DNA of 64,000 bases from Tridacna crocea (taxonomy: Eukaryota > Mollusca > Bivalvia > Cardiida > Cardiidae): NCBI GenBank assembly GCA_943736015.1, contig OX031058.1:23895001-23959000 (forward strand), given 5' to 3'. Shown piece after piece: positions 10,787-20,087 of the stretch. The first letter of the stretch is position 1. Each line of letters begins with the position of its first letter. Below the pieces are notes generated by a model that was given only the letters and a program-made list of their open reading frames with translations, searched no databases and had not been told where the DNA came from. Position numbers and translations under genes: made by a program.

Positions 10787-10791
10787 GATCT
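10787..10791. repeat. Target-site duplication GATCT (left)
   Basis: Identical to 21332-21336 on the far side of the retroelement. A 5 bp duplication fits Ty3/Gypsy-type integration. Confidence 0.9.
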
Positions 10792-12035
10792 TTAATGCCG
10801 TGGATACAGGGTGTGAAATGAGTGAATGGATTGGACGACTTTAAGTAGTGCTGGTGTACAAACGTCGTGGCTAGTGACAAAACAAAATATGGATAGATAT
10901 AGTGAACTATATCTCTATTGGGGGAAAATGGCTGGCTGATGTAAAGTTGCTGGAAAAGATATAAAAACACTGTTGATCCAATATGTTTAATTCTCAAAGC
11001 CCAATTGCATGGTAATAAACAAACAAAATACAACTTTTGAAATTTGGGGAAAACTCGCTAAGATATTGCGTGTGAAAGGTTAACCGATGACAGCAAGTAT
11101 GTGATTTATGAAAATATATTTCACTAATGCATATTTGTTCATCAGTAACTCAAAACAGACTTCATTACACAAAAATCATATTTTAAGCAAAAATCAAATA
11201 TGGTTAACATACTGCTAAAGAAGCATATTGCATTAATACAACACCACAGATGACGTTTTAGATTTTGTAATTAAAACAATGTTTTGCAGTGATGTATCCA
11301 TCTTATAAAAAGAATCTTCTTAACACAACAAGACTAAGAATTTCAGTCAGAAATATTAAGAAGCTACTTAAATGTAGTAGTAAAGAATTATACAGTCACA
11401 TACATAGTTAAGTAAATAAAATCATAGTGAAAAATAAAAAGTCATAATTGTATTACAAGTTTTTTTAGAACTTTCCTGAAAATGATTTATCATCAGAAAA
11501 GAACAACATTTAGAAAATAAAAGTTACATACCTGGAAAAGATATAAAAACACTGTTGATCCAATATGTTTAATTCTCAAAGCCCAATTGCATGGTGCTTC
11601 ACTAAAACGGACCTCTTTTATATCTTCCAGGTGACATATGTCAAAATGACTTTTACTTATTCTGTCTCAAGAATCTGACAGGGTGTGAGACTGAAGTCAT
11701 TAAACAATCAATAAAATATTTAAGTTCAAAGTAAAAAGATTTTCACAGCTTGTTGAGACAATAGGTAATATCTCACATGGCAGATTTATTATCCAAACAT
11801 AGATTATAATCAGAGGACATTTTCAATACCTTGAAACAACTAATCAGATAACAATGGGTTTGGCTTTCAAAAGATTGTTTTTATCAAAGGAAATTTATAG
11901 TTCCTGGAGGCAGACATTAATACCTTTTGTTAACAAAGACTGTGAGAAAAGGAAAATTAATACAGTTTGCAGGAGGTAGAATTTTTTTACCTCTTTTTTT
12001 TTTTACAATAAATGACAAAAACATGGGGCATTATA
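10792..12035 (-). repeat. 3' LTR (1,244 bp)
   Basis: Direct repeat of 20088-21331. In element orientation it starts TATAATGCC and ends GGCATTAA, not the usual TG...CA. The borders were fixed by the point where the two copies stop matching and by the GATCT duplication. It contains a 64 bp internal direct duplication (10950-11013 and 11532-11595). Confidence 0.95.
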
Positions 12036-12043
12036 TTTCCCCC
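12036..12043 (-). promoter_or_regulatory. Polypurine tract
   Basis: GGGGGAAA on the minus strand directly before the 3' LTR, the usual place for plus-strand DNA priming in LTR elements. Confidence 0.8.
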
Positions 12044-12296
12044 TAGTTTAGAGACTTTGGTCCCCAAAGTTTACATGAATGAAAATACAAAACACCAAGT
12101 TAAAAATGAGAACACACAAAACTACAAAAATACATGTAACAACAGTGAACAACATATAATTGTGGTACAATGAAAACACGAATTCTATTTTTTTTTTTAT
12201 GAACATGAAATCACATATACAAATACAGAAAATACAATCAATAATAGAATGAGGATGGTATTTCTCTGGTGTTAGAAAAATGTCCTGTCTCAAAAA

Positions 12297-12575
12297 TTAA
12301 TTTTGACGCAGCGGAGTGATAGTATAGCCATTGTGTGTTTGATATACAAAAACATGATAAGGTTGTTGAAGAATTTTACGAAGTTTAAATGCCTTAAAAA
12401 TGGAGACTGGTATTTCATGAGGAACAGAGACAATTTTGTTTGTTTGCAAATTTTGTACTGCAAAGTTTGACCAAGATACTGTAAGTTTTGGTTTCATAGT
12501 TCCATGTACCATAAGATTATTGATATCAAAGGGAACATGCACTTTGAAACTTGTTTGGCAAATAGGCAATGTCAT
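12297..12575 (-). CDS. Small open frame between env and 3' LTR (unknown)
   Basis: A 92-codon frame begins 81 bp after the env stop, inside the retroelement. I see no signal peptide, cysteine motif or membrane segment and do not recognise the product. It contains a proline-flanked HVPFDINN segment and a C-terminal YTITPLR stretch. It may be an accessory protein expressed from a spliced RNA, or chance open sequence in the 3' untranslated region. Its position downstream of env is where some retroviruses keep accessory genes, but that alone does not make it coding. A further 81-codon frame (12048-12293, minus) is rich in C, F and I and looks like low-complexity translation. Confidence 0.35.
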   Translation of the reverse strand: MTLPICQTSFKVHVPFDINNLMVHGTMKPKLTVSWSNFAVQNLQTNKIVSVPHEIPVSIFKAFKLRKILQQPYHVFVYQTHNGYTITPLRQN

Positions 12576-12656
12576 TATTTCAATGAAAACATTTTGGGAT
12601 TCATTGGTGATTTCGAGAAGTAGTTTAGATGTTCTTGAATTATAGAGTTTGACAAT

Positions 12657-14684
12657 TCATGCTATTAGAAATAGAATCATTATCCATAGCAGAATGAAGT
12701 TTGCATGATCAAATGACAATTCTATGTTAAGATCATCAGAATTCTCTTCAGGAGAACCCGGAGGAAATTTTTCATAGATAAAAGAAGGTACTTTTGTTAC
12801 AAGAGCATTAGATGATTTTGAGTGTTGCAGAGTAGCTAGAATAATGGCTACTTTTCTCAATTTTAGTACAACACCAAAGGAAACAATTGTTAAAAGAATA
12901 ATCATACCAATTGAACAGTACATGAGTATGTTCTCCACACTTGGCCAGTTATCATCAAGTGTTATTGTACCATCTAATAGTGGCTCTGATAAGGACTGAA
13001 ATATTACTGCATCATTCTTTGTGGCTTTTGCTAGTTTTGCTAAGCTTAAATGTGCCTTTTTGTCAGCTGCAATGACATCTGACATGTCATGGCTGAAAAA
13101 TTTCATGTTTGGAATACTGACATTTACAGCTGTTTGAAATGTCGTGTCGGCAAAAATGTTTTTAACAAAAGATGCATCAAAGAAGTGCTGCAACAATGCC
13201 AAATTGACTGGATGCATTATAGTTGTTGAATTATCATGGAGGTGACACCCTGCTAACCTAGGGGCCATATAAAAAGTACTGGCTGAGATTGAGCATTTAC
13301 ATGGAATGTTGAATATGCAGAAATCACATCCTTTTACCATTTTGTGTTCATTTACACACTGCATAGCAACCAATGAGGTACGATACAGAACCACGGAATG
13401 TGAAGAAATTTTAATAACATCGGGTTGAATGATATCATGGACAAATCTAAAATCACATTTTGAAATGACTTGTTCCTTGTCATTTGCAAATAGAGCCAAT
13501 AGACAAGATTTTGTAGTTACTGGTATAAGTGGGAAATTAGTCATACAATATGTTGGTTCATCCCCAACACAATTATCCAAATCTGCGAAGTTAAGGGTAG
13601 CATAGTATTGCTGGTCATGACTAATGACAAAGTAATCTGGAAGATCCAGTAATTGAGTAGCATGGGGAGATGTGGCATTTACTGGCACAGGCAAGGATCT
13701 GATTTTATATTGCTGAAATGTTTTTTCGAAATGAGAGATTGGGATTTTAATAGTTACATAAAGATTTGTACCATTTCTGGCGTACAAAAACTTTACATAT
13801 TTATACACATCAAGGATGTCTGTATATACCAGATGAAAACCATTGTATTTGGTTTGTAATATGTTCTGGATATCAGTCATTGAGCTCAGAAGGGTCTCTT
13901 CTGGTATTAGAAGTGGTGAAAGTTTGTTGTTGACAAGGTCGGTTATACCAAGGTTGAGTACATCAATTTCATGATTAAGTTTACTAGCAGAATGAGTTTG
14001 TTCTACCAAAATACTCATTATGTAATCAATTGTTTGTTCCAAAGCAGATTCTGAGGCAAAGACCTGAGCCTGTACAAACTTAATTGCTAGCATGTTGTCT
14101 TTTATACCTTCCATAAGGTTGTCCATTCTATGATTTGCAGATGACATGTAGGAACTTAAATGATTTGCCTGTTGAGTAAGAGCTTTAGAAAGTTTCTCAT
14201 TAAAAGCTGTTAGCTTGTTCATATGGTTAGCCAATATGTTGACATCATCCATAGTTGCAGTTCCAAACAACCCCTTGGACAATTTACCAATAAATGGGAG
14301 GAGGGAACGCCTTGATCTAGACTTGTGAATTTTTGTTTCTGGAATCAGAGTCATAATGGTATTTATGGTATTGTTAAGGTGAGCTTCTGTTTCAGATCTG
14401 ATAGTATTTAATTGTGAAATAACATGAGAAATCAGAAGGCATGTTCTGTTGTTATTACTGCAGACTGGAAGTTTGGAAATGTTCTGAAATTTTGGTAACT
14501 GGATTTCATATGTATGATACCAATAATCTTGTGAAAGACGTAGGTTCTGTTGATGTTCAAATACGATTCCATAATTCATACGATGGATGTCAGAATCAGT
14601 CTTTGAGGGTCGAACAGCAAGCAAAATGATCAACAAACTCAATAGCCATTCGTGGTTGAGGAGTCCTGAAAGGAAGAATGACAA
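12657..14684 (-). CDS. env: Envelope-like fusion glycoprotein of the retroelement
   Basis: A 675-codon frame. Visible features: an N-terminal hydrophobic stretch (about residues 13-23) suited to a signal peptide; a furin-type cleavage site RSRR at 123-126; directly behind it a glycine-containing hydrophobic segment (127-145) like a fusion peptide; then a region suited to a helical coiled coil (about 145-250). A central part rich in cysteine follows. A membrane anchor lies at about 586-607, and a short hydrophobic tail at the extreme C-terminus. This layout fits the class I fusion/F-like Env proteins of errantivirus-type Gypsy elements (family knowledge). The frame starts 156 bp after the pol stop. 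The annotated ATG lies inside the pyrimidine tract of a strong 3' splice site (AG at 14667-14666), so the true N-terminus probably comes from an upstream exon. No frame break is seen. Confidence 0.85.
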   Translation of the reverse strand: MSFFLSGLLNHEWLLSLLIILLAVRPSKTDSDIHRMNYGIVFEHQQNLRLSQDYWYHTYEIQLPKFQNISKLPVCSNNNRTCLLISHVISQLNTIRSETEAHLNNTINTIMTLIPETKIHKSRSRRSLLPFIGKLSKGLFGTATMDDVNILANHMNKLTAFNEKLSKALTQQANHLSSYMSSANHRMDNLMEGIKDNMLAIKFVQAQVFASESALEQTIDYIMSILVEQTHSASKLNHEIDVLNLGITDLVNNKLSPLLIPEETLLSSMTDIQNILQTKYNGFHLVYTDILDVYKYVKFLYARNGTNLYVTIKIPISHFEKTFQQYKIRSLPVPVNATSPHATQLLDLPDYFVISHDQQYYATLNFADLDNCVGDEPTYCMTNFPLIPVTTKSCLLALFANDKEQVISKCDFRFVHDIIQPDVIKISSHSVVLYRTSLVAMQCVNEHKMVKGCDFCIFNIPCKCSISASTFYMAPRLAGCHLHDNSTTIMHPVNLALLQHFFDASFVKNIFADTTFQTAVNVSIPNMKFFSHDMSDVIAADKKAHLSLAKLAKATKNDAVIFQSLSEPLLDGTITLDDNWPSVENILMYCSIGMIILLTIVSFGVVLKLRKVAIILATLQHSKSSNALVTKVPSFIYEKFPPGSPEENSDDLNIELSFDHANFILLWIMILFLIA

Positions 14685-14690
14685 AGTGCC
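14666..14690 (-). promoter_or_regulatory. Predicted 3' splice site for the env subgenomic RNA
   Basis: On the minus strand a pyrimidine-rich tract (TTTGTCATTCTTCCTTTCAG) ends at 14666. It overlaps the first six codons of the open env frame. Sequence downstream is in phase with a donor candidate near the gag start (GT at 20020-20019). Confidence 0.6.
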
Positions 14691-14840
14691 AGTTTTGATT
14701 CAGAGAAAGAGAGTTTGTTTCACAACAAGAGGGTTGCTAGACTCAAAAACAGGCAATTTGTACTGATAGACATAGGAAAGATAGAGATTGGCGCCATGTA
14801 GGAGAGCTCAACCACAAAAGCAAGAGAAGAGATCAATTAG

Positions 14841-17800
14841 TTACTGCTGACTTTGAATGAAAAATTTCTGTTTTTTGCGTTTACGTTTTCTACCTATCCT
14901 GTTAAATTTTTGCAGGTAGTCATGAATGGCAGGGGTAGGAAGTTCATTTTCGTACTTCCATGCCCTGTGACCATCATCATATTGGATTCGAAATCTTTGG
15001 ACTCCACCTTTTCTGCTTGCCCCAATTATTTTTATTGAAGTCAAGCTGCGCTGATCCTGGTTTTCACCAATTGGTTCAGCTGTAGTGGGTCCTGTTTCAT
15101 TTGCTTCACTGTCAGTTGTCAACTGAGAGTGATTTTGTTCAGGGGTTCCAGGGTCAGTTGCAGTGTCAGACACATCACTGCCCTGTCTACTAGTTGTGAC
15201 TGCTTCAGTTTGTCTTTGATTGTACAGTGTCAACCGAGCAGCATTTATTAGAGATTTATGTACTTTGCCAGTCCCTAAGTGCCTAATTTTATAAGTAAAG
15301 TTAGGTCCTTTACCTTGGATAATATAAGGTCCATCTCTTTTATTAATTAGCTTAGTGGACTGGCCTTGGGGAGTTTTGTCTTGCTTTAAAAGAACTTTAT
15401 CCCCTACCTTAAAATTTGGAACTTTTGCCTTAATATCATGGCGTTCTTTTGCTTGCAGTTGTTTGTGTTCTTGGTTAAATTTTGCTAATTTTGAAACAAC
15501 CTTCAACCTGTCAGTAAGTTCAGCAAAGTATTGCTGAACCGACTGTGGTAAGGTTTGTTTTGGTATTAAACTAGTATCAATTGGAAGATTCATGGTTTCT
15601 CCAAACACCATTTCAAAGGGACTATATCCTGTTGACTCAGTGTTTGGCATGGATCTAAAGGCCATCATGATACTAGGTAATAACTTTGGCCAGTTACTTT
15701 GATCTTCAGCTATGTATGCCCTTATGGTCTGAAGTAAAGTGCTATTAGCTCTTTCAACAGTCCCATTTGTCTGCGGGTGATAGCTACTAGTATGAAAACG
15801 TTTTATCTCAAACAATTCACACAAAGCACTGACAAGTTTTGACATGAAGTTTCTACCACGGTCAGACACGATTGATCTAGGTGCACCGTATCTGGTGATA
15901 AACTCATTGTAAAGAATGTCGGCAATTTCAGATGCCTCCTGTGTTTTCAAAGGGAAGCATTCAGTCCACTTTGTGAAACTGTCGACTATGAGAAGGATGT
16001 ACTGATAACCTTCTTTTGTTTTAGGCAAGGAACAAAGGATATCAATGTGGATTCTAGAAAATCGTGATCCTACTGCAATGGGATTTAAAGGAACATGGTT
16101 ACCTTTTCTGTCAACTTTTGACCTTTGACACACATCACAAGATTTAACATAATCATTTATTTCTTGCCACATTTTCGGCCAAAAGTACTTTTGTCTGACT
16201 GCTGCAAATGTTTTCTTAATGCCAAAGTGCCCTCCACCTGCCCTGCAGTCATGATAATTTTCAAGAATGGTTTTCCTTAAATTCTCAGGAACAACTAGTT
16301 GAAGAATCATCCTGTCAGGGTCAAGTTGAGGCTTTGAATTTTTAGTCCGAGGTGTATACAGATGATAAAGAACTTTATCTTGCATCACATATTGACTTTC
16401 ACACTGTGCAGCAATAGCTCTAGCCTGATCACTATTTTCAGGATATTTATTGTCTTCAAGAGCGTGTATAAACTCAAGACAAAAATTACATTTTCTTTGA
16501 AGCTGAACTATGTTTTCTTCATCAATTGTGTTTATTTCTGGTATATCTGTGAATTCAAAAACTGTCTCTAAATATTCTTTCTGATTTGTTTCACTTGATT
16601 TTACATTAGGAGGTTTGAAGTCTTTTGATGTGTCACATTTGTTTGTGCCATTGTCATTAAACAACAGACTAATTGAGTCTAAAGCCTCAGTTGGTTCTGA
16701 AATAGTTTGCACTTTCATCATTGTGGCTGGAGCATTATTAGATTGATCATTGGGTAAGTTAGTTTGATGAGTCTCATTTAGATGAGAATAATCAAGTCTA
16801 GATAATGCATCAGCATTTTGGTTTAATAAACCTTTTCTGTGTTTGATTTCTATGTTATATGGTGATAATTTTAGTGCCCATCTGTAGAGCCTACCAGAAG
16901 GAATTTTCTTTGATAAAAGATAATTTAGTGAAGAATGATCAGTGTAAACAGTGACTTTCCTAGATGATAGGTAATGTTTGTAGGTTTCAAACCCATCAAT
17001 GACTGCCAAACATTCAAGATCTGTAACACCCCATTTCCTTTCTTCTGGTCGCAGTGCCCTACCACCATAGGCAATAACACACTCTCGACCAGAATCATCT
17101 AACTGACCAAGGATGTGTCCAATTGCTGAACCACTAGCATCCGTAGTCAGTATAAAGTCCTTATTCATGTCAGGAAAGCGCAATATAGGTGGGCTCACTA
17201 ATGCATTCTTCAATGTTTCAAAAGCGTTTTGGCACTCATCTGACCAGTCACTGTTTGTGAAGTTACGTTTAACATCCTTTTTGAGTAATTTGTTCAGAGG
17301 GACACAGATTTTTGCATAGTTCAAAACAAATCTCCTATAGTAATTACATAAACCTAGAAAACCTCTGAGTTCTTTTTGAGTTTTTGGTATAGGAAAATTT
17401 TGAACTTTTTCAGTCTTGCTTGGGTCTACTTGTACTCCATTTTCAGATAAAATGTGGCCTAGAAACATAATTTTGTCGACTCCAAATTTGCATTTTGAAG
17501 GTTTGAGAGTTAGTTTAGCATCTCTTAACCTTTGAAAAACTTCATCTAAGTGAGTAATGTGTGTTTCTAAGTTAGGACTGAAAACTAAAATGTCATCTAT
17601 ATAACATAGCACATATTTCCAGTTTAAACCTCTAAGAACCATGGACATCAGCAGCTGGAAACTCATTGGTGCATTACGGAGACCAAATGGCATCCGCAAA
17701 AATTCATAAACACCCTCATGAGTAACAAAACTTGCTTTATGTCTGGTTTCTGGGTCTAATGCCACTTGATAGTAAGCTGAGTTTAGATCTAAAGTTGAGA

Positions 17801-19061
17801 AAATAGTTGCTTTAGACTCACCAAGAGCATCAAATACATCTTCAATTCTTGGGAGAGGGTGTGATATTGGTATAGTAATACTATTTAATTTTCGATAGTC
17901 AATTGCAAAACGCCAGGAGTTATCTTTCTTTTTCACTAGCACAACTGGAGAGTGCCAAACAGAATTAGATTGCCTAATCAGTCCAGCATCCTCCATTTCT
18001 GCTGTTTGCCTTTCAATTTCTTTCTTTTTGATTGGATCTACCCTGTGTGGAGCCAAATGCACAGGTGGAGCACCTGGTAAAGTTTCAATTTTATGTGAGA
18101 ATATATCTGTTTTGCCAATATCAACCAAAGATGTAGAGAAAATATCACTGTTTTTAAGTAAGAATTTATTAAGATCTTGTTTTTCAGTTTTTGATAATTT
18201 GGCATTGTCTATTTCAAACTTCAAATCTTTTGTTGTACTTTCAGTGCATGAATCTATGTTAATGTTTGAAATGATTTTACTTTGCTTATTATTGCATAAT
18301 GGGTAGATTTCAGCACTATCAATTGGACTTACAGTTGCCAACACAACTCTTGGTGAAATACTTATTGCCTTATCTGTTGGATTTATTATCCTTAAATGTG
18401 CTCCTCTATTTTTAGTTTTTACAAGAGTTCTTGCAGATGCCAACATTATTTCATGTAAGTTAGTTGCAGGCTCAAGTAGGATGGTGTCATTTTTATTTAC
18501 TCTAGAAACTCTCACTGGCACAATAACTTCTGAGTTAGGTGCTATTGTCACTCTCTTTGATGGCCTGGCATACCCGAACCGGCTATCACATAACAGAGAG
18601 ACAATAACTGCATCCTCTCCAACTGACAAAAGTCGGTTGTGGAAGTCAATCTTTACATGATTTTGAACCATAAAATCCAAGCCCAAAATGACTTCATGAT
18701 GTAAGTTTTCAACAATCACAAATTTTTGGTGTACAATGAGACCATCAATATTGACAGGGCAATCTACTTCACCAAAAACTGAGTGCCTTTCACCACCTAC
18801 GCCTACAACATTACTTAGCTTTGATATTTTAGGTTTAAGTTGGTTAGTTTTACAGAATTTATCAAAGGTAATTTTACTTAAGCATGACACACTGGCACCG
18901 CTGTCTACCAAAACCTGCAAGTTTCTGTTATGGATATTTACAGTAATTGTGTTTCTGGTAAGTGAGGTGACCACAGACACCTCTTCTTCAGAATTCTTGT
19001 TTTTAGCACAATGACTTTTCTCTGTGGATTTGCTATGCACATATTTTGGGTGCCTATCCAT
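14841..19061 (-). CDS. pol: Pol polyprotein: protease, RT, RNase H, integrase
   Basis: 1,406 codons counted from the first ATG. The true product is probably a Gag-Pol fusion, because the frame continues upstream without a stop to the gag UAG at 19097-19095. Domains: aspartic protease with DSGA at 53-56 and ILGLDF at 125-130; reverse transcriptase about 330-590 with FRMPFGLRNAP and the YIDD catalytic motif at 487-490; RNase H about 630-755 with TTDASG (D641) and YTDH; integrase zinc finger H937, H945, C975, C978; integrase core D1007, D1067, E1103 with the canonical 35-residue spacing. The C-terminus has a GPY-like segment (about 1243-1250), an acidic/polar linker, a chromodomain-like stretch (about 1340-1385) and a basic RKRKRKK cluster at 1391-1397. 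All catalytic residues are present. The protein supports particle maturation, reverse transcription and integration. Confidence 0.97.
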   Translation of the reverse strand: MDRHPKYVHSKSTEKSHCAKNKNSEEEVSVVTSLTRNTITVNIHNRNLQVLVDSGASVSCLSKITFDKFCKTNQLKPKISKLSNVVGVGGERHSVFGEVDCPVNIDGLIVHQKFVIVENLHHEVILGLDFMVQNHVKIDFHNRLLSVGEDAVIVSLLCDSRFGYARPSKRVTIAPNSEVIVPVRVSRVNKNDTILLEPATNLHEIMLASARTLVKTKNRGAHLRIINPTDKAISISPRVVLATVSPIDSAEIYPLCNNKQSKIISNINIDSCTESTTKDLKFEIDNAKLSKTEKQDLNKFLLKNSDIFSTSLVDIGKTDIFSHKIETLPGAPPVHLAPHRVDPIKKKEIERQTAEMEDAGLIRQSNSVWHSPVVLVKKKDNSWRFAIDYRKLNSITIPISHPLPRIEDVFDALGESKATIFSTLDLNSAYYQVALDPETRHKASFVTHEGVYEFLRMPFGLRNAPMSFQLLMSMVLRGLNWKYVLCYIDDILVFSPNLETHITHLDEVFQRLRDAKLTLKPSKCKFGVDKIMFLGHILSENGVQVDPSKTEKVQNFPIPKTQKELRGFLGLCNYYRRFVLNYAKICVPLNKLLKKDVKRNFTNSDWSDECQNAFETLKNALVSPPILRFPDMNKDFILTTDASGSAIGHILGQLDDSGRECVIAYGGRALRPEERKWGVTDLECLAVIDGFETYKHYLSSRKVTVYTDHSSLNYLLSKKIPSGRLYRWALKLSPYNIEIKHRKGLLNQNADALSRLDYSHLNETHQTNLPNDQSNNAPATMMKVQTISEPTEALDSISLLFNDNGTNKCDTSKDFKPPNVKSSETNQKEYLETVFEFTDIPEINTIDEENIVQLQRKCNFCLEFIHALEDNKYPENSDQARAIAAQCESQYVMQDKVLYHLYTPRTKNSKPQLDPDRMILQLVVPENLRKTILENYHDCRAGGGHFGIKKTFAAVRQKYFWPKMWQEINDYVKSCDVCQRSKVDRKGNHVPLNPIAVGSRFSRIHIDILCSLPKTKEGYQYILLIVDSFTKWTECFPLKTQEASEIADILYNEFITRYGAPRSIVSDRGRNFMSKLVSALCELFEIKRFHTSSYHPQTNGTVERANSTLLQTIRAYIAEDQSNWPKLLPSIMMAFRSMPNTESTGYSPFEMVFGETMNLPIDTSLIPKQTLPQSVQQYFAELTDRLKVVSKLAKFNQEHKQLQAKERHDIKAKVPNFKVGDKVLLKQDKTPQGQSTKLINKRDGPYIIQGKGPNFTYKIRHLGTGKVHKSLINAARLTLYNQRQTEAVTTSRQGSDVSDTATDPGTPEQNHSQLTTDSEANETGPTTAEPIGENQDQRSLTSIKIIGASRKGGVQRFRIQYDDGHRAWKYENELPTPAIHDYLQKFNRIGRKRKRKKQKFFIQSQQ

Positions 19062-19094
19062 GGACGATTTCCGTTCACAGACAGGCGCGAGTTC

Positions 19095-19097
19095 CTA
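19095..19097 (-). other. In-frame UAG between gag and pol (readthrough candidate)
   Basis: Gag ends CAA-UAG, followed by GAA CTC GCG and eight more sense codons before the first Pol methionine, all in the same frame. Stop-codon readthrough as in gammaretroviruses would make Gag-Pol. A frameshift is not needed. Confidence 0.75.
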
Positions 19098-20054
19098 TTG
19101 CCTAGAGGATGAGTTAAGCTCCCTCGCTTTCTTTTCACAGACAGCCTCAGTGTGATGTCTACCACCACAGTACTCGCATTTAAGATTGAAGGCAGGACAT
19201 TTTTCTAATTTATGAGAAACCATACCTCTACAATTCCGGCAGGCAACTCTTTGTCTTCTCTGTCTGGTATCCTGTCTGTCCTGTGGCTTCTCCTGAGGCT
19301 GATTCTGCGTCTTGATGGCCAGAGTCAGATCCTTGATTTGGTCCATAAGGATTCTCATGAACTGTGGACCTTGGTCCAAGGCCGAAACACTAGCTCCTGT
19401 AGCCATCAAAGTTCTTTCTGCCAATGTTGTGGCAACACGAAGGTCCTCTAATGTCCTTATGTTAGGCTGTGGCATGACAATTTGTTTAAGTTCTGGTGTC
19501 AAGCCCTGCATTGCTGCGCTAACCAGAAATTGTTCTGGAACATTGTCCCTAGAAAAACTTTGAACACGCAGAAAGTAATCATCAAGGGACTCACCAGGAA
19601 GCTTTCTTAGGGCCCACAGTCCAAGACCTTGAGACAGGCCGTCATCACCATTGAACCTCTTTGTGAGTTCAGATGTTAGTCTGGCATAATTCCCTTGGGT
19701 ATCCATCGGCAATGCGTCAAACCATTTCTTAGCCTTCCCATCCAGAAAAAATGGAAGCATCATGAGCCTTGCTTCATCATTCAACTTGGTAAGGTGAGCA
19801 TAATTTTCATAGTGTCTGAGCCAAATTTCTGCTCTGGCTCCACTGTCCCCACAAAACCTTGGTGGCTGAATGTGAGTTGCCATGATCCCTGTAGTGTTAA
19901 TGTCACTGGAGTCACTGTGAGCACTGTCAACACTATCAACACTTATGTCACTTAAATCCAAACTATCCTCAGACACAGAGTCCTGAATTTCCTCAGTGGT
20001 TTCACTCAGTTCCCCAGTACCTCTTAGCCAATATCTGTTGACTGGTGCTGTCAT
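19095..20054 (-). CDS. gag: Gag polyprotein with two CCHC zinc knuckles
   Basis: 319 codons. The N-terminus (about 12-55) is acidic and Ser/Asp-rich. Residues about 62-250 match a retrotransposon Gag/capsid-like region, with an AEIWLRHYENYA segment, KKWFDALP and the LRKLPGESLDDYFLRV stretch. A basic Arg/Gln-rich linker (about 255-270) leads to two nucleocapsid knuckles: C272-C275-H281-C286 (one residue longer than the standard spacing) and C293-C296-H301-C306 (standard CX2CX4HX4C). Gag forms the particle and packages the RNA. The ATG lies only about 33 nt from the 5' LTR, an unusually short leader. The first 11 codons are followed by a possible splice donor that is phase-compatible with env. 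Translation ends at UAG in frame with pol. Confidence 0.95.
   Translation of the reverse strand: MTAPVNRYWLRGTGELSETTEEIQDSVSEDSLDLSDISVDSVDSAHSDSSDINTTGIMATHIQPPRFCGDSGARAEIWLRHYENYAHLTKLNDEARLMMLPFFLDGKAKKWFDALPMDTQGNYARLTSELTKRFNGDDGLSQGLGLWALRKLPGESLDDYFLRVQSFSRDNVPEQFLVSAAMQGLTPELKQIVMPQPNIRTLEDLRVATTLAERTLMATGASVSALDQGPQFMRILMDQIKDLTLAIKTQNQPQEKPQDRQDTRQRRQRVACRNCRGMVSHKLEKCPAFNLKCEYCGGRHHTEAVCEKKARELNSSSRQ
20015..20024 (-). promoter_or_regulatory. Candidate 5' splice donor inside gag start
   Basis: Minus-strand AGAG|GTACTG with GT at 20020-20019, after 11 gag codons plus one base. The phase matches the predicted env acceptor. It is a weak-to-moderate donor by eye, with no other evidence. 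Confidence 0.4.
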
Positions 20055-20069
20055 TCAGTTTGAAGATCT

Positions 20070-20085
20070 TCTGTACTCCACCAAG
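20070..20085 (-). promoter_or_regulatory. Primer-binding site candidate
   Basis: Directly after the 5' LTR the minus strand reads AACTTGGTGGAGTACAG. The TGG-beginning part would pair with a tRNA 3' end (CCA). I cannot identify the tRNA from sequence alone. Confidence 0.55.
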
Positions 20086-20087
20086 TT

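Noticed and set aside
10731-11033. Open frames of 100 and 92 codons in the two LTRs (also 20051-20329)
   Set aside because: Identical because the LTRs are identical, located in non-coding LTR sequence, and without domains.
12657-14684. Env frame as an independent host gene
   Set aside because: It lies between pol and the polypurine tract, within matched LTRs and one target duplication, so it belongs to the retroelement.
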